64,000 nt of DNA from Protula sp. h YS-2021. Its lineage: Eukaryota > Annelida > Polychaeta > Sabellida > Serpulidae. Position numbers and translations under genes: made by a program. Positions within the stretch are counted from its first letter, which is position 1; the number at the start of each line of letters is the position of its first letter. The DNA lies in the NCBI GenBank assembly GCA_949752745.1, contig OX457032.1:11171543-11235542 (forward strand). The letters run 5' to 3'. This document shows positions 22,144-35,138 of this stretch, piece after piece. The notes beneath the pieces were generated by a model, which did not search any database, was not told the origin of the DNA, and saw only the letters and a list, made by a program, of their open reading frames with translations.

Positions 22144-24985
22144 TCAGATTGCGTAGTTCTCCTCATCACCCCTCAAATAGAATGCATAAGGTTTATTATG
22201 TTCCCCAGATGTAACGTACAACACACCGCCTACGAGTACCGCCCCTGACCGCTTCTTTAGCTGATTTACTGTTACCACGATTGTCCATTGCTTATCAGAC
22301 GAATAAACAAGGAGTTCGTTTTTTCCGAGATTGCCTAACAATGAGCCTTCTCTATCTATCTGTGTGGCGCAAAGCCTACGGAGAGATCCTGCTTCACCTT
22401 GACCTCTGTGACCTATTTTTTGCAGTCGTGTCCCTGAGGAACTTGACAAGATATAAACACAGTCGTCATGAATGCACGCTGCATAGATGACGTCACTTGC
22501 AATTGCCAAACTAATGTGATGATCATATAGGCATGGGATAGCGAAATCCACTCTATTCTTCTTTCTCGATTTGTTATCTCTGAACTCATAGGTATTGATA
22601 TGGCAAAGCGGTGACACGTTTTATCACAGATCGAGGCATAAACAATCCCGTCGCTGAATCTGACACTTGAGTGAAAATATTCAGCAATAGTTGTCACTGC
22701 AGTTCCTGAAAGTAAACACAAGGCAACTGGCTTGCTGAAACCAACTCCGTTATTATGAATGTCAAAATAACCACAAAAAGCATGGAAATACAATATCAAT
22801 TACAAGAATTAAAAGAAGCAAACTTATAAATGCGTTGCTAAAGATAAGAGAAATAAGCACAAACCTCTTTTCTTTTTTTCAATGGGCAAAAGAAGTATTT
22901 GGGAAACAAAAGGCAGTACTAAATAGACCATTTTAGTCAGAGAGAAATGAAACTAGACCTGTAAATTTAGAATTCCTCACAGATATTTGTTAACAGTAAT
23001 ATCACGGTGTCAGTTGCAGTAAAACAGTAAGTAGCACGGCTTTTGACAAGCTGCATACCAATAAACATTGCGACTTCGATCGAACGACTACGTAAGGTTT
23101 CGAGGTCGACTGTACAAAATCGTAACATTAACCTGGTTGTAATTTGAGTGTGGTTGGTGGCGACGACAGATCAATGTCTAATAAAAGTCTTTTAATACAA
23201 GTTAAATAGACATTAGATAAGCACTGTTCCTTGGACGTTGCTTTCTAATCAACATTATTGATGCAATGGTTTACTGGACATTGTATAGATGTCGCAGTCA
23301 CGACCAAAGACTTGTAACGGTTGTAAACACAACCTACCAGCGTTTTGCATATGGAATCCACTATATTGAATTCTTGTTGAATATGTTGTCATAGTTTAGC
23401 TGCTTCGGGGTATTCTTACTAGCCATGCTCATATATAATGTTATATATAGTGCGGCAAGCTAAGGTCTACTGAGGGCCACCAACTCAATCATACAAACGC
23501 TATTATTGCTTACTCGATGTGAACAGAGGAATGCTCAATGAGACTGCATTGCGAGTTGTCATAGCGCCATCCTAACTTTATGTAAGGGCTTCAATCTCAA
23601 AATTTCAATATGCAAGTAAAATTCAACAAAATATAAAGTGAATATAAAATCTTGCAGAAATCACTGCCAAATTTGGTCATCGCAGCCAGAACCACCTTAG
23701 ATTAGTTCGTTGGTCAAGCTGATGGCAGAAACGAAGAGAAATCAAACGGAAATATTTTGCCATATTACACAAAAATAAAAGAATAGTATTGAAATTCCAA
23801 ATGCAAATATTGAATATTAAACTTTCATGTGAGTTATAAGCTATATTTTTTTATATAAGCCCAGACAACACATATTCGACTTTATTTGGATGGAATACCG
23901 CTATTAGCAAAGTGGAATAGTCCGTTATTTGCCGCAATAATAAAAGAACCATCTGAAATACCACCAACACCATACATATCACCTATGGCATCATCTTTAA
24001 TGGTGCGTATGTGGCGTAACTTCTTGGTGTAAACAGCTGTATAGTTCACCATCGATAAAATTCAATGCCTGAGAGCGGTCACCTAGCTTAACCGCGTTCT
24101 CTTGCTTCAATGGGTTTTGAGACAATGTTGTAAAGAATGAAGACGCAAGCTGAAATAGATAAAATTTGACGCCTCAAAATGGACGCATAGTTTGATCTCG
24201 TTTTCCTCTTCATTTTACTTCAGTGGATGTTGAGTTAGTGTGGTAATGTGGATGCAAGCTGGATGCAAGCTGAAATAAGAAAGACTCGAAATAGTGTTAC
24301 TCATCCCCATCTCTTCATGTGTTAATCACTTTATACCATTTAACATATACTTCAGAAATAGTTAGCATGTACTGCAGAAATAAAGTGACCTACGGCAATT
24401 TTGTTCTTGTACAAAGTTGGTTCTTGTGCTACGATATGGACAGAGTCTTCTACCGATAAACCTTGCGTTTCTTGAAAATTTATTTGAGCTTTAGGAATAT
24501 TAACATTTAATGTTTGTGCAAAAGAAATTTTCGCCTTATTTTGCAATACTTCAAGTTTCATTTCTTTAACAGTGCTTTGTTAAAAATATGTGTTCATTTC
24601 CTTTATTTCATGTTGTAGTGTCAGCAGAATTCCCTTCATCTCTCGTATAACATCTGCGAGCTGTGTTTCCCTCACACCAAAGCACATCTTTACATTAAGC
24701 TCCAGTGCTTTGTAATGTTCCATCAATTGTTTTTGTCGTTTATCAAATGAGTCAGACAAATCAGCAAGCTGCTTCTTCTCCTCTGTTTTTACCTCAGTTA
24801 TAGTTTCATGTAAGCGCTTGATTTGAGCATTACATTCCTTTTCATGCCCCGGCAGATCGCTGTGATACTTATAACTGAAATTTTCCTTGCGTTGCACGAG
24901 ATCAGTGATCAAATCTTCGTATTTTGTTGTCAGTACATTTGAAGAAGATTGTCTACTTTCCTTAACAATGCATTGATACGATTCC
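22144..24985 (-). pseudogene. Coiled-coil/NHL-repeat (TRIM-like) gene, disabled
   Basis: Three exon pieces on the minus strand. About 24985-24352: an Lys/Glu-rich coiled coil (KYEDLITDLVQRKENFSYKY, then EEKKQLADLSDSFDKRQKQL). 24149-23899: first propeller blades. 22705-22144: NHL-type blades including LQKIGHRGQGEAGSLRRL and IDREGSLLGNLGKNELLVYS, ending EENYAI then TGA. The 23899 donor and 22705 acceptor match in phase (TTTGCTAATAGCG joined to GAACTGCAG). Three lesions break it: an in-frame TAA after EIKEMNTYF (about 24580), a frameshift near 24046 (after FIDGEL), and a one-base frameshift at the T run 22619-22622. No RING or B-box is confidently seen upstream. TRIM-NHL proteins are ubiquitin-ligase or scaffold proteins. 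Assembly error is possible for the indels but less so for the stop. Confidence 0.7.
24195..24280 (-). repeat. Partial duplication of an NHL-pseudogene exon start
   Basis: The minus-strand sequence CTTATTTCAGCTTGCAT here resembles the acceptor and first ~70 bases of the exon at 24149 (CTATTTCAGCTTGCGTC). It contains its own internal repeat of GGATGCAAGCT. It looks like a decayed tandem copy of the exon's 5' part. Confidence 0.5.
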
Positions 24986-24999
24986 AGTTTTTACACTTT

Positions 25000-26548
25000 G
25001 TAATACAAGAATTGTAATTGTAATGTCCACAGTGCAATTTGCTTACTTGTTCTAATTTTTTTATTGCAGTTGCAACACTTAATGTCCAACAGAAATTGTT
25101 GTGTAGCCATTATATTTTCATTAAGTTGCTTTGTTTATGCAAAAACTAAATTTCAAAGAAAAGCTGCAGGTTGCATGGTGCCTTACCATTTTGTCTCATC
25201 TATCGCTTGAACACCATACAGGCCTGTAACAACATAAGTCCTAAATTATAGAATCTGGAAGAGCCCTCACCAAACGCCACTATGACCCAGATAGGAAATA
25301 TATTCTGTGTAATTTCATAGTACTGTCCACGAATGTTTTTCTATGTTATAGACCATTACTTATTTACATTCAAAATGAATAAATGACTGTATGATTATCG
25401 ATGCATAGCATAACTTTGCTTGTGTATCAGTTAAATCACTTATTTATGAACAACAGTACAAACATTTGCAAAAGTTACCTTTTCAAATTTTACATCTAAG
25501 TTCTTTCGGCTATAACTGTTTTTAAGAAGTAAAACCTCTGTTCAATTAAAGCGAATAAATGTTCATTATCTGTTTCAAAATTCTTAACGACTTTTTACAT
25601 TTTATACACGCTATAGCACGTAATAGCACGGTGTAGCACGTTCTATAACACGATGTAACACGTTATATCACGATATAACACGCTATAGTACGATATAACA
25701 CGCTAAAACACGATGTAACATGTTCTATAACACGATAATTCGGAGCTGTGTTTTTGATAAGCCAAAAATCTACACAAATTCCCAAAGTATTTTATATAGC
25801 ATGTTAAAGCTAAAGTTTATTACTAAATATGAAGAAAATATTAATCATGTGCAAAAAGATTCAGAAAAATGCTTGAATACGTCAATGTATTAAATATGCC
25901 ATTGTTAAAACGCATTAGTCGAGAAGTTATGTTTATTTCTGAATCATGTTGCCCAAGTTAACACTTTAAAAAACAAACGGCACACAAAATAAGTAACATG
26001 TAGCTTAAATGAGAAGTTTTACTTCTTGCAAAAGTTAGTATCATGCAAGTAACATATGACAAAGATTAGATGTGAAAAATACAAAACAGATGGACATTTT
26101 CGGGAATTATGTCTTAAACGTTCCATTTCTTATTCGTCAGAGAAGAACTATTAGAGAAGAAAGGTTGTTCCGTTATTAGTTACGAAGAAGCCAAATCTCG
26201 CGTATTGGCCTTTTAACACCGTAAACTTCTATTCTTTTTAACGGTCGGAATTTTCATAGAAGTAGTTGTTGGTAAATTTTGAATGTTGGGATAACCACGC
26301 AACGCCATACTTTTTGCCTTTTCATTAAAAGGTAATTATAAAGAATATTCGATGCTAAAGGATCTAAACAATTTTTTAGAAATTGTGGTAAGTCTTAAGC
26401 TAAGCTAGAGCTAACTTTTCAATAGTAATAACAGGTCGTATTTTGTAGACGTTTTATAACAAATATCAAATCACACACAATCACATGTTATTGCAGGCTG
26501 GTCATTTTTCTGGGTAAGTCTAAAGAAAATCTGTTGAACTTTTATTTT
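25000..26548. other. No gene seen except a minisatellite
   Basis: AT-rich. A weak cysteine/histidine-containing stretch on the minus strand near 25040 could be the remains of a B-box, but spacing does not match convincingly. The repeat at 25602-25735 is listed separately. Confidence 0.4.
25602..25735 (+). repeat. ~12-bp minisatellite (CACGATATAACA / CACGCTATAGTA)
   Basis: Ten or more units of 11-14 bases all containing TAACACG or TAGCACG. Palindromic CACG...CGTG content is low, and no coding role is evident. Confidence 0.8.
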
Positions 26549-26748
26549 TTAAAGTTGAAGTGTTTTCTTTTCGTCTCCACCTTTTGTATTACAGCTGCCG
26601 ACGGCATAAATATTTCCGAAAGAAGCCAGATTTTCTCTTGATCCATCACTTTCCAATGTACTGCTTCTGGAAATGATAATAGATTCAATTCTTGCCTGAG
26701 GTTTTGAATGATTTTGTACATAATGTGCCCAAATGGGTGCTTGCTGTT
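26549..26748 (-). CDS. Possible terminal exon of an unidentified minus-strand gene
   Basis: A strong acceptor (TTGTGCTTCTTCTTAG on the minus strand) precedes 65 open codons ending in TAA. The peptide contains QQAPIWAHYVQNHSKPQ, SSTLESDGSRENLASFGN and GDEKKTLQL. It is hydrophilic and Ser-rich, with no domain I recognise. It could be an old upstream exon of the NHL pseudogene or the last exon of a separate gene whose other exons I cannot identify. Phase would be 1. Confidence 0.3.
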
Positions 26749-27180
26749 CTAAGAAGAAGCACAAAACCATTCATTAGTGTTTTTGTAATCTTAGATTTTT
26801 GTTCAAATATCCGCATAAATCATCACCCAATTGTTTTCGGATTAGTGCATTTTTGTTAGCTTATTGAAGTAATGGTAGCTACAATTTGATTCGAGGATAT
26901 GCAAAAATATTATCACAAAGCCATTTTGTGAGCATTAATAATGGCATAGATTTAATGACATTTATAGACTTTACTTTGCACAATAAATCTGTCAAATATC
27001 AATGATAAAAAGTTTACAATTTGCAAATGAACTGGATGATGAGTATGATTTCTTATTCGTCTCAGAAATTAATTCGTTAATTAGCTCATGTTCGCATAAA
27101 TAACAAGTCTTTTAATACTAATAATAGTGCCACTTTATGATTTATAATTTTAGATTGATATAATTATCTTTTTGTAGCAG

Positions 27181-27269
27181 CAGAGAACCTCGATACAGAA
27201 ATTAAACCAGCGCAGAAAGATCACTCACGACGCAGCTTACATAACTCGCTCGACACTGTTTTCAAACAG
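27181..27269 (+). other. Orphan exon-like sequence upstream of C1q gene 2
   Basis: Bounded by a TTTTTGTAGCAG acceptor and an AAACAG|GTTAAG donor. The open frame includes ENLDTEIKPAQKDHSRRS. It begins in the phase used by the stalk exons of both C1q genes but ends in phase 0. It may be an unused exon of a lost paralogue or a 5' leader exon of gene 2. Confidence 0.25.
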
Positions 27270-27397
27270 GTTAAGACTGTATATAATTAATTAAAAACAT
27301 CAAAATTTTTAAGTCTGTAAACATTTTTTACTCAAAGTACTTCATTTGTAGTTGCCATAAATGTTGTAAACGAAAGTTTATCCTATTTTACACCAAA

Positions 27398-27738
27398 ATG
27401 GAAAGAATGTCATCAGCAGGGTCCATAAAGGATGAACTGAAAAAAGCAGGTGTTTACGCAAGTGTGACGCAATTACAGCAGCAAGAAGGAGACACTCTAG
27501 GTTTGGATGATGAAAACATATCTGGTCTAGACACCAAAGGGTGTAAGTAGCATTAAATGTATTATTTTGTTCAACAACAACTCCGATAACAAAGCTTGTT
27601 TATCAAATGTAATAGGGAATAGACCAGGTAGTTAATTAAAATTTGATCAATGACACCACTCAATTATGTGCATTTACAGATTTTGGGACAATTGTTGAAC
27701 ATCGTAAAAAATTAATTTCGAAAGAATTACATTGCACA

Positions 27739-27836
<98 letters not shown>

Positions 27837-30675
27837 ACTCTTTCGAAATGTTATTTCAATGAAATAAACCTTTTCACAGATCCTGAAATAACGTCAGCGA
27901 TGGAAGAGACAAAAAATTCAAGTGTTTTAGTCAAAGAACCAAAATTACAAACAGAAGACAAGGTAGAAACGCCTGTGAAACAATTCACTGCTGTCGACAC
28001 AAAGACCAGTAAGAACTTACATCCAAATGTTCTGAAATTTACTGTTAAGGTGAACTCTAACGCCAGTTTATACATTTATCCCTTTCGTGTTGTCATACTA
28101 TTCCACAATTAATGTTCAAAGTGGCAGCACCTTGTGGGCATTAAGCGAAAAACAGCGTTTAAAAGAATAGGCATCATTTTAACTTTTAAGGTTTCACTAC
28201 AGTAAAAGGCTAAAATCGTGTTCTTATTCTTTCTTTTGTCTCTAATGAATATTGGTCAAACCTTTCAATCTTTCCTTCCAAGATTGTAATCATTTTATTG
28301 GAGACGAGTCACTGTAAAACACAAACACGTTTTATAGTGGAAAGCCATGTGTGCATTTTAGATTCAGCTGAAGATATTTGCGTGAAAACAGGCAGGCGTG
28401 GCATCAATGTTGTGATCCTCATCGCATACATTCTAATAGTGGCAACCATCATCGTAGTTATCGCGTGCTTTGGTAGGTATCGAAGTGCTCTAGAACTCTG
28501 TAATAACTGTAACATAAACGTGCTGGAAATTCAACTATAAGAATAATACTGCTGGAAGAATAATACAATAAATAAATGTATGAATCAGTGCAACTATGTG
28601 GTCAAAACAAAATTCTAAGGTTGTATTTGTTCATATTGTTAATTTTAAATAGTTAAAAATACAGTTTATTTCGTGAAATTTACAGGATCGAAAGTTTTGT
28701 CTTGAACTAGTTTATACAACGCATAGCTGGAGTAACAGGGTTTCCGGTCAGTTTAATTGGTTCGAAATCGGCCAGATGTGGTAAGCCGGGGATTGGCCTT
28801 CGCTCCGATTGCCCCAGTTAAGTCGGTCAGATCAGGAGACAACGAATTCAAAATTATCTCCATTTGAGTCTTTTGGTCATCCCTTAAATGTTAAAAATTT
28901 TAGACTGAATACATTAGACAAATTCTTCATTTGCAGTTGAACTGAAGAGATATGAGAAGAGGACATCAGGTAACTGAACATATCTATACGTTGTAGTCCT
29001 GCTTCAAATTCTCACCAGTGTCATTTTTCAGCAGTGTTTAAAAATTACGCAATGATACAAATGATTCTAGTTAGGAAAATTTTTCTTCATAATCATATTT
29101 TGAATTTATAACCATTTATGCGGAAATTATTTTAGGCTATTTGATAAAAAGAATAACAAAAGTTGAAAATAAAAAATAAGCAATGTATGCAAAATATGTT
29201 TGAAAAGCATCAAAACGAGCAAGTATTTACTGAGAGACTTGCTCGATCAATGGGCAGTCGCTGGTCTTAATATTATCGAAATGCTGAAAAAATGATGAAT
29301 TTTCGTTCGTTACATTGTAGAAGAAAACCCCAATAACGATCAATCATATAGAAATGTTAGTTATAAAATTGTTTTATTAGATGTCACAGGAATTTATTTA
29401 ACAGTGACAGAGATCAATTCATTATTTTGCCATGCTAGTTATGGTAACTAATAGAATAGGAACCGTGATACTTCAGCAAAATGTCTCACATAATTGACAA
29501 AACGTATAAAACAATTATATTTGCTTATATAATATCTTATAGCGAATATAAAATCAATCAATTATGCCGTTTTATTGTTAACATTACCAGGATATACTTG
29601 TCCCTACTCGAGAAATAAAAAACTTGATTTTTACTGTATTGCACTTTTATTATGACAGAAATATTTGCATTTTAGTTAGCATGATTCAAATTCTTCATGG
29701 ATGTATTACAGCATCATTTTCAAAATAATATTTTTTTATTATTTATATCAATTAATATGGTACGCACATCAAAAATTAAGCTTAGAAGACTCCCTTAGGA
29801 TAAGCAGAACCAGATTACTTATTAGCTGCTTAATTTAAAACGGTTCCTGAACATTTGTTTTACAAAAGATCGCTATCAGGTGTACCCCACAAGTTTCCCC
29901 CTTCTAGGCTATTTGAAACGCAACATATGCAAAAGTAAAATCCATCCATAAATCAATCAATCCATTAATCAATCAATCAAATCAATTCCATTCCTCTTAA
30001 CGAGTTGTAGATAAGCTTAACTACAATTATTTTACAAAGCTGGCGACGAAGGCTTACCAAAAGAAGAGCCTATCTTTAACATTCGTTTGTGTACTAACAC
30101 AGATATTAACATCGATATAAAATAAAGAAGGTTTCACAGTTAATATTTAGTTACGTCTTGCCTAAGTCCCACAATGACTTTGCCACTCTTGTTATCGATT
30201 ACTGCTTTATATATCTCACATGTGTTTAATGTTTATGAAGAATGTTCCTCGCCTTTTTCTAATACCTGTCTTATGGTTTACAGACCAAGTGGGATTTACA
30301 GCAAGGGCTTTTTCATCACAAATGTACAACACAGGAAATAAAATACGTTTTCCTGGTGTTATTAGCAATCTAGGAGGTCACTACAACGCAAATCACTGGT
30401 ACTTCACTTGTCCATATGACGGTGTTTATTTCTTTACTGTTAATGCACTGTTAAAACGAAATACTGCACTTGAGGCTGCTGAACTTGGGATTGTTGTTGA
30501 TGGGAAAACTTTGGCCAAAGCAATACCATACCGAAGCGAGTACACACAAACAAGTGCTTTTGTTATCGAGCAGTGCAAGGCTGGGGAAGAAGTATGGGTT
30601 GAAGCACAAGAAAGTGAAATATATATGCACAGGTATTCGTACTTTGCCGGATATTTGCTGTATCGCACTTCTTAA
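27398..30675 (+). CDS. Type II transmembrane C1q-domain protein (gene 2), five exons
   Basis: Exons: 27398-27542, 27880-28008, 28362-28472, 28937-28969, 30284-30675. Every intron is phase 1 and the joined frame is open for 269 residues. Exons 1-2 give a ~105-residue hydrophilic tail (MERMSSAGSIKDELKKAG), rich in Glu, Lys and Thr and predicted cytoplasmic. Exon 3 has a CVKTGRRG basic flank then a membrane helix (about 106-127; NVVILIAYILIVATIIVVIA). Exon 4 is a short stalk (VELKRYEKRTSG). Exon 5 is the C1q domain with GFTARAF, FPGVISNLGGHYNANHWYF, TCPYDGVYFFT and YFAGYLLYR. There is no signal peptide and no collagen repeat. Domain order, the short stalk exon and phase-1 introns match gene 1, so the two are paralogues. 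C1q trimers usually bind microbial or self ligands; which one is unknown. Intron 1 contains a long AT microsatellite. Confidence 0.85.
27739..27834 (+). repeat. (AT)n microsatellite in C1q gene 2 intron 1
   Basis: About 48 AT dinucleotides without interruption, 45 bases upstream of the exon 2 acceptor. Confidence 0.95.
29930..29995 (+). repeat. Short ATCA/ATCC repeat
   Basis: Imperfect run of AATC and ATCA units in the last intron of C1q gene 2. Confidence 0.7.
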
Positions 30676-32869
30676 ATTGAATTCTACGTTGTTTAACGTT
30701 GTCTAGATATTCAAACAACTTCGGACAAGTGAAACATATTTAAATTATACAAAAATGGTGTAAAGTAATAAAACGACTTCTACTAGCAGATGCGAATGGA
30801 AAAATATTACTTTTCTATAACTCTCTAAATAGCCAAAGGCACTTATATATAATAAGATGTAGTCATAAGTGTACACAATATTCCCTAAAGATATTGAAAT
30901 GGTTTCTCTCATGGAATGCAAAAAATACTACTTTTCCCCAAAAATCTAGCGACAAATATGAAACAATCAGTCCAATACAAACTTTTACACCAACGATAAT
31001 TTAACAAAATACCGAAGTCATGTTACAACACCATCGCACTCTGCCCACTAAATCTATCGATTTCTCGAACACCATCGAGTACCAGTTGGCCGCGTCCTGT
31101 CGAAAGAACAGAAAGCGCGACTCCTTGATAAACGCTAGGCAGCGTCGAGAGGCTAATGGCATCGGTTTCTCAATGGTTGGTCCCCTCAGTCTCGTCGCAG
31201 ACGTCATCGAAGTTGATTCAACGCTGGCTCTCGCCAGGACACCAGTTCACGCTGGCGCGCCCGCTTAGCACACTTTGTCTAATGATACGGTTGCTACTGT
31301 CTGCAGCCACTAACACCTTTGCGACTGAAGACCAGAAGTGATTGAGAAATTGCATTGTTTGGATAGATCAATATTGTTCCGATGTTGTTATCCCTGGTTG
31401 ATTAGGGGAAATCGAGCCATTTTTGAAAAGGTGAGAGGAGAGAGGGACATTGGCTGTTAGACAACAATTTCATTTCGCTGTACGTAATACTAAGAAAGAA
31501 TAAAAATTGTATCATAGCACGTTATATTTGAGTTAATATATTTACTTACCTGCATAACATCTTATTTTGTTTCTTCTTACATGTTGTACCGTTAAACTGA
31601 TCATGTGAAAAGTGAAAATAACGTTTGAAGTTCATCAGGTAAATCATATGAATAAAGTTATTGAATAAAACTAACTAACACTGTTGAATGTTCTGACATA
31701 TTTCGATAATATATGCCCATAGCAAACTTTTTGGTTCTGTCTATCATTGGAAAGGTAGGGTGTTTCAGGATCTTTTCAGTGCATTTAACTTCACTTCACA
31801 AACTTGTAATTTGACTTTACGAATCGGATGATCACATTTTAAAGTAGTCACCAATTCATTCTGCGCGAAAAAGTGATCTCATAGAGTATTTTACTTGAAA
31901 GCTGCAAGTGCAACCGTTTTCAGGACATTTAGCTTTAAAGGCTTCATGATGTAAGAAATGTCATAGGTAAAAAAATTACACAGCAGATCAAGATTCAATG
32001 GTCATCTATAAGCGTACCCAGTTTCATTTTGCTAGTTCTAGCTGTTTTAAAGGATTTGCGTGAAAATCAACGAAAAACGGCGTGAAAAGCAACATGAAAT
32101 AAAAATAAAATGAATAAATAAGACAATCTTCCAGAATTTCCAGCAATTCAACTAATTCATTACAAACGTATATAGAAAAGCATCGTTGGAAGTAATTTTA
32201 AGTTTTCGCTGCACTAAAGGTTACTATGTTAATGTAAAGCACTTGTATTGTTACATTGTGTGGATATAAGCTAAATAACACCTTCAACATCCACCAGATC
32301 AAATGGGATACATAGTGAACTATCATGCTTCTGTAATACACCTGTGTACATTTACCATTTGCAAAACGACTGAACGAAAGGATTTACTATCTACTATCTT
32401 TACTTTTGGCATTTATGTGTCCATAACTTGGGCATACACATGCTTTTCCCACACAAAGTATGCAACATACCCCATTCACCTTGATTACTTTGGAACTGCA
32501 AAACCTGGCCCACAACAAGATTTAGCATACACCGAGGAAATTATTGAGATGCATGTGGATGTCAGTAGACGTATATTTTAAGCTGGTACATTTTTCTTAA
32601 TGTAACAGCCGTTGTTACCTGTAATTGATCATGCACATAAACAAAGTTTTCTTCTTTTGTAACCTTAACAGAAAATGTATACGAATAAATTAAGCATTGC
32701 CAGATTTACGATTTTTGTTATTTAATTAAAGCACAAAGTATCTGATTTATTAAAATTGCGTGCATTAATAACAAAAGTAATTCCGTCTTGTTTCAAATTG
32801 TGGATAGCAAAAGAAATTTATGCACTTTGTTTTTATTATTCATGCATGAATTTGAAGGTAAGGAGTCAA
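30676..32869. other. No gene identified; includes a GC-richer island at 31015-31345
   Basis: 31015-31345 has much higher GC than its surroundings and is open on the plus strand (31020-31268, with NARQRREANGIGFSM) and on the minus strand (31001-31207, with AFIKESRFLFFRQDAANW). I recognise neither; it is most likely a transposon scrap. A 92-codon frame at 32303-32581 has no recognised domain or splice context. Confidence 0.4.

Positions 32870-35138
<2,269 letters not shown>

Noticed and set aside
25000..25110. B-box zinc finger for the NHL pseudogene
   Set aside because: A few Cys and His residues occur on the minus strand, but spacing does not fit and a stop intervenes.
27732..28112. 126-codon frame starting in the AT microsatellite
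   Set aside because: Only 27880-28008 is real exon (C1q gene 2 exon 2); the poly-Ile/Tyr part is the AT repeat.
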